Below are positions 5,124-6,481 of a stretch of 6,481 bases of DNA, one piece after another. Source of the stretch: Caulobacteraceae bacterium. GTDB lineage: Bacteria > Pseudomonadota > Alphaproteobacteria > Caulobacterales > Caulobacteraceae. Location of the stretch: positions 1 to 6,481 of the forward strand of contig JASLDZ010000140.1 of NCBI GenBank assembly GCA_030151985.1, read 5' to 3'. The notes under the pieces are model-generated. The model searched no databases, had not been told where the DNA came from, and saw only the letters and a list, made by a program, of their open reading frames with translations. Both the position numbers and the translations under genes were made by a program. Numbering within the stretch: the first letter of the stretch is position 1; each line of letters begins with the position of its first letter.

Positions 5124-5525
5124 CTAAAGGAAGTCCCGCAGGTAGGCGCACAGCGGCGCATCGGCCGGGGGCATCGGGTAGTCGAACAGCGCGTGGGGCT
5201 TTACCCAGGCGAGCGCCGCGTGTTCTCGCCGCTCGACGAACCCCTGCCACCGCCGGCAGAGATACAGCGGCATTAGCAGGTGGAAGTCGGCGTAGGCGTG
5301 GCTGGCGAAGACGAAGGGCGAGAGGCAGTCGCGCTTGACCGCGATCCCCAGCTCCTCGTCCAGCTCGCGGATCAGGCAGGCTTCGGGCGTCTCCCCCGGC
5401 TCGACCTTGCCGCCGGGGAACTCCCACAGCCCGGCCAGCTGCTTGCCCTCCGGCCGCTGCGCGATGAGCACGCGGCCCTCCCCGTCGACCAAGGCGGCGG
5501 CGGCGACGAGGAGGAGCCGGCTCAC
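5124..5525 (-). CDS. mutT: 8-oxo-dGTP diphosphatase, MutT-type Nudix hydrolase
   Basis: A 133-residue cytosolic Nudix enzyme that should hydrolyse oxidised guanine nucleotides such as 8-oxo-dGTP to monophosphates, preventing A:T to C:G transversions. The Nudix box is complete at 39-61 (Gly39, Glu45, Arg53-Glu54, Glu57-Glu58, Gly60), matching GX5EX7REUXEEXGU. It is preceded by the MutT-like LIAQRPEGKQLAGLWEFPGGK segment, and length is normal for MutT. A C-terminal ALAWVKPHAL-DYPMPPAD segment is also common in this group. The start is GTG 5525-5523, 4 nt after the argJ stop, with GGAG 8 nt upstream. The argJ-mutT pair is close enough to be one operon; if argJ is translated poorly beyond its internal stop, polarity on mutT is possible. 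Substrate assignment rests on overall resemblance, since many Nudix proteins look alike. Confidence 0.92.
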   Translation of the reverse strand: MSRLLLVAAAALVDGEGRVLIAQRPEGKQLAGLWEFPGGKVEPGETPEACLIRELDEELGIAVKRDCLSPFVFASHAYADFHLLMPLYLCRRWQGFVERREHAALAWVKPHALFDYPMPPADAPLCAYLRDFL

Positions 5526-5533
5526 GCGCTCAG

Positions 5534-5537
5534 CTCC
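5534..5537 (-). promoter_or_regulatory. Ribosome binding site of mutT
   Basis: GGAG on the minus strand, 8 nt before the GTG start of mutT and overlapping the end of argJ. It supports the GTG start, which has no nearby ATG alternative. Confidence 0.55.
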
Positions 5538-6213
5538 GGTAGTCGCCGTTGATCGAGATGTAGCCGTGGGTCAGGTCGCAGGTCCACATGACCGCCTCGC
5601 CCGAGCCGACGCCCACGTCCACCGCGATCACCAGCTCCGCGTTCTTCATGTAGGCGCTCATCGCCGCCTCGTCGTAGCCGGGGGAGACGGCGCCGTCGCG
5701 CGCGGCCCAAAGATCGCCGAAGCGGATGGAGAGCTTGGCGCGGTCCACCGGCTCGTCGGCGCGACCAACGGCCATGGTGATCCGGCCCCAGTTGGCGTCC
5801 TCGCCGGCGATGGCGGTCTTGACTAGCGGGCTCTCGCAGATGGTGCGCGCGATCCTGGCGGCGGAGGCGTCTGAGGCCGCGCCCGCCACCCGCACCTCGA
5901 CGTACTTGGTCGCCCCCTCCCCGTCCCGCACCAGCTGCTGGGCGAGGTCGAGCGTCACCGCCTCGACCGCCTCCGCCAACGGCCCGAGGTCGGCGTCCGG
6001 CGCGTTCCGCGCGCGGCCGGTGGCGACGAGCAGGCAGGTGTCGTTGGTGGAGCGGTCGCCGTCCACCGTCACCCGGTTCCAGGTGCGCTCGGTGGCGGCG
6101 GAGAGCATCGCCTGCAGCGCGGCCGGCTCGACCACGGCGTCGGTGACGACGAAGGCCAGCATGGTGGCCATGTTCGGCGCGATCATGCCCGAGCCCTTGG
6201 CGACGCCCGCGAC

Positions 6214-6216
6214 CTA
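6214..6216 (-). other. In-frame amber codon in argJ
   Basis: On the minus strand the codons read GTG TAG GTC, within the segment leading to the KGSGMIAPNMAT cleavage motif. The stop is 17 codons before the catalytic threonine. It terminates the alpha-chain part and would abolish a continuous ArgJ precursor unless it is a sequence error or is suppressed. Confidence 0.9.
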
Positions 6217-6481
6217 CACGGGCCGGCCGCCGACCTCGCAGGTGAGCAACGCGCCCTTGGGGAAGGTGTCGGTGGTGCAGATGGCCTGCGCCGCCTCGGG
6301 CCACGCGACAGGGTCGAGCGAGGCGGCGAGGCCGGGCAGCACGTGGGTGATCTTGCCCGCGTCCAGCGGCACGCCGATCACGCCGGTGGAGGCGGTGAGC
6401 ACCTCGGCCTCGCCGCAGCCGAAGTGCGACGCGACCGCCTCGACCACCTCCCGCACCGCCGCGTCCCCCGCCGCGCCCGTG

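Larger units (their letters stand above)
5530..6481 (-). pseudogene. argJ: argJ (ornithine acetyltransferase / N-acetylglutamate synthase), interrupted by an in-frame TAG; 5' end outside window
   Basis: ArgJ transfers acetyl from N-acetylornithine to glutamate in the cyclic arginine pathway. The precursor cleaves itself before a conserved threonine into alpha and beta chains. The window covers about 317 codons of the roughly 400 usual. Upstream of the break are ArgJ landmarks: VLTASTGVIGVPL, CTTDTFPKGALL. Downstream are KGSGMIAPNMA-T with nucleophile Thr at 6165-6163, NDTCLLVATG, CESPLVKTAIAGEDANWGR and the terminal LTHGYISINGDYRS. Codon 6216-6214 reads TAG in the same frame, between GGRPV and VAGVAKGSG; both sides stay in frame, so there is no insertion or deletion. 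It could be a true nonsense mutation or a single wrong base (a Tyr, Gln, Lys, Ser, Trp or Glu codon is one change away). Reinitiation at ATG 6186 could in principle restore a near-complete beta chain. mutT follows 4 nt after the TGA stop. Confidence 0.85.

Noticed and set aside
5522..6304. A 260-codon minus-strand frame overlapping argJ that crosses the TAG, considered as evidence for a frameshift
   Set aside because: Its translation is Arg/Gly-rich and does not resemble ArgJ. The ArgJ motifs before and after TAG are in one and the same frame, so no frameshift is needed.

Overview
This is a very GC-rich window that reads as ordinary alphaproteobacterial chromosome. The order methyltransferase / comF / glutaredoxin / nitrilase-like amidase / DUF1178, with a nearby argJ-mutT pair, together with near-uniform G/C at third codon positions and short GC-rich palindromic repeats between genes, suggests Caulobacterales (Caulobacter, Phenylobacterium or relatives). 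That placement comes from remembered gene order and was not tested by a search.

Layout. Positions 2-520 (+) hold the 3' part of a short-chain dehydrogenase cut by the window edge. A small exported thioredoxin-fold protein follows on the same strand (592-1122). A perfect 34-bp inverted repeat (1133-1240) fills the gap to the next, convergent gene. A tightly packed minus-strand operon then runs comF (2811-3632 or 3605), grxC (2515-2814), a Nit-type carbon-nitrogen hydrolase (1682-2512) and DUF1178 (1251-1685); the genes overlap by 4 nt, are 2 nt apart, and overlap by 3 nt in turn. Divergent from comF, with start codons that overlap it, is a plus-strand pair: an NDUFAF5-like methyltransferase-fold protein (3604-4503) and a small HELVH-motif protein (4503-4952). 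A second, composite inverted-repeat element (4963-5112) lies in the next convergent gap. The window ends with the minus-strand pair argJ (5530 to beyond 6481) and mutT (5124-5525).

How the genes may work together. Glutaredoxin and a Nit-family amidase in one coupled operon are consistent with glutathione metabolism and repair; the roles of ComF-type and DUF1178 proteins in such clusters are not settled. ArgJ makes ornithine and N-acetylglutamate for arginine synthesis. MutT cleans 8-oxo-dGTP from the nucleotide pool. No obvious regulatory logic links the two operons.

Most notable: argJ carries an in-frame TAG 17 codons upstream of its autoproteolysis threonine, while the frame is intact on both sides. 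This is either a real nonsense mutation, a base error in the sequence, or (much less likely) a split into separately translated chains. I see no CRISPR, phage, transposase, toxin-antitoxin or defence genes, and no convincing undescribed system. No gene-free stretch exceeds about 171 bases. No tRNA or rRNA was recognised.
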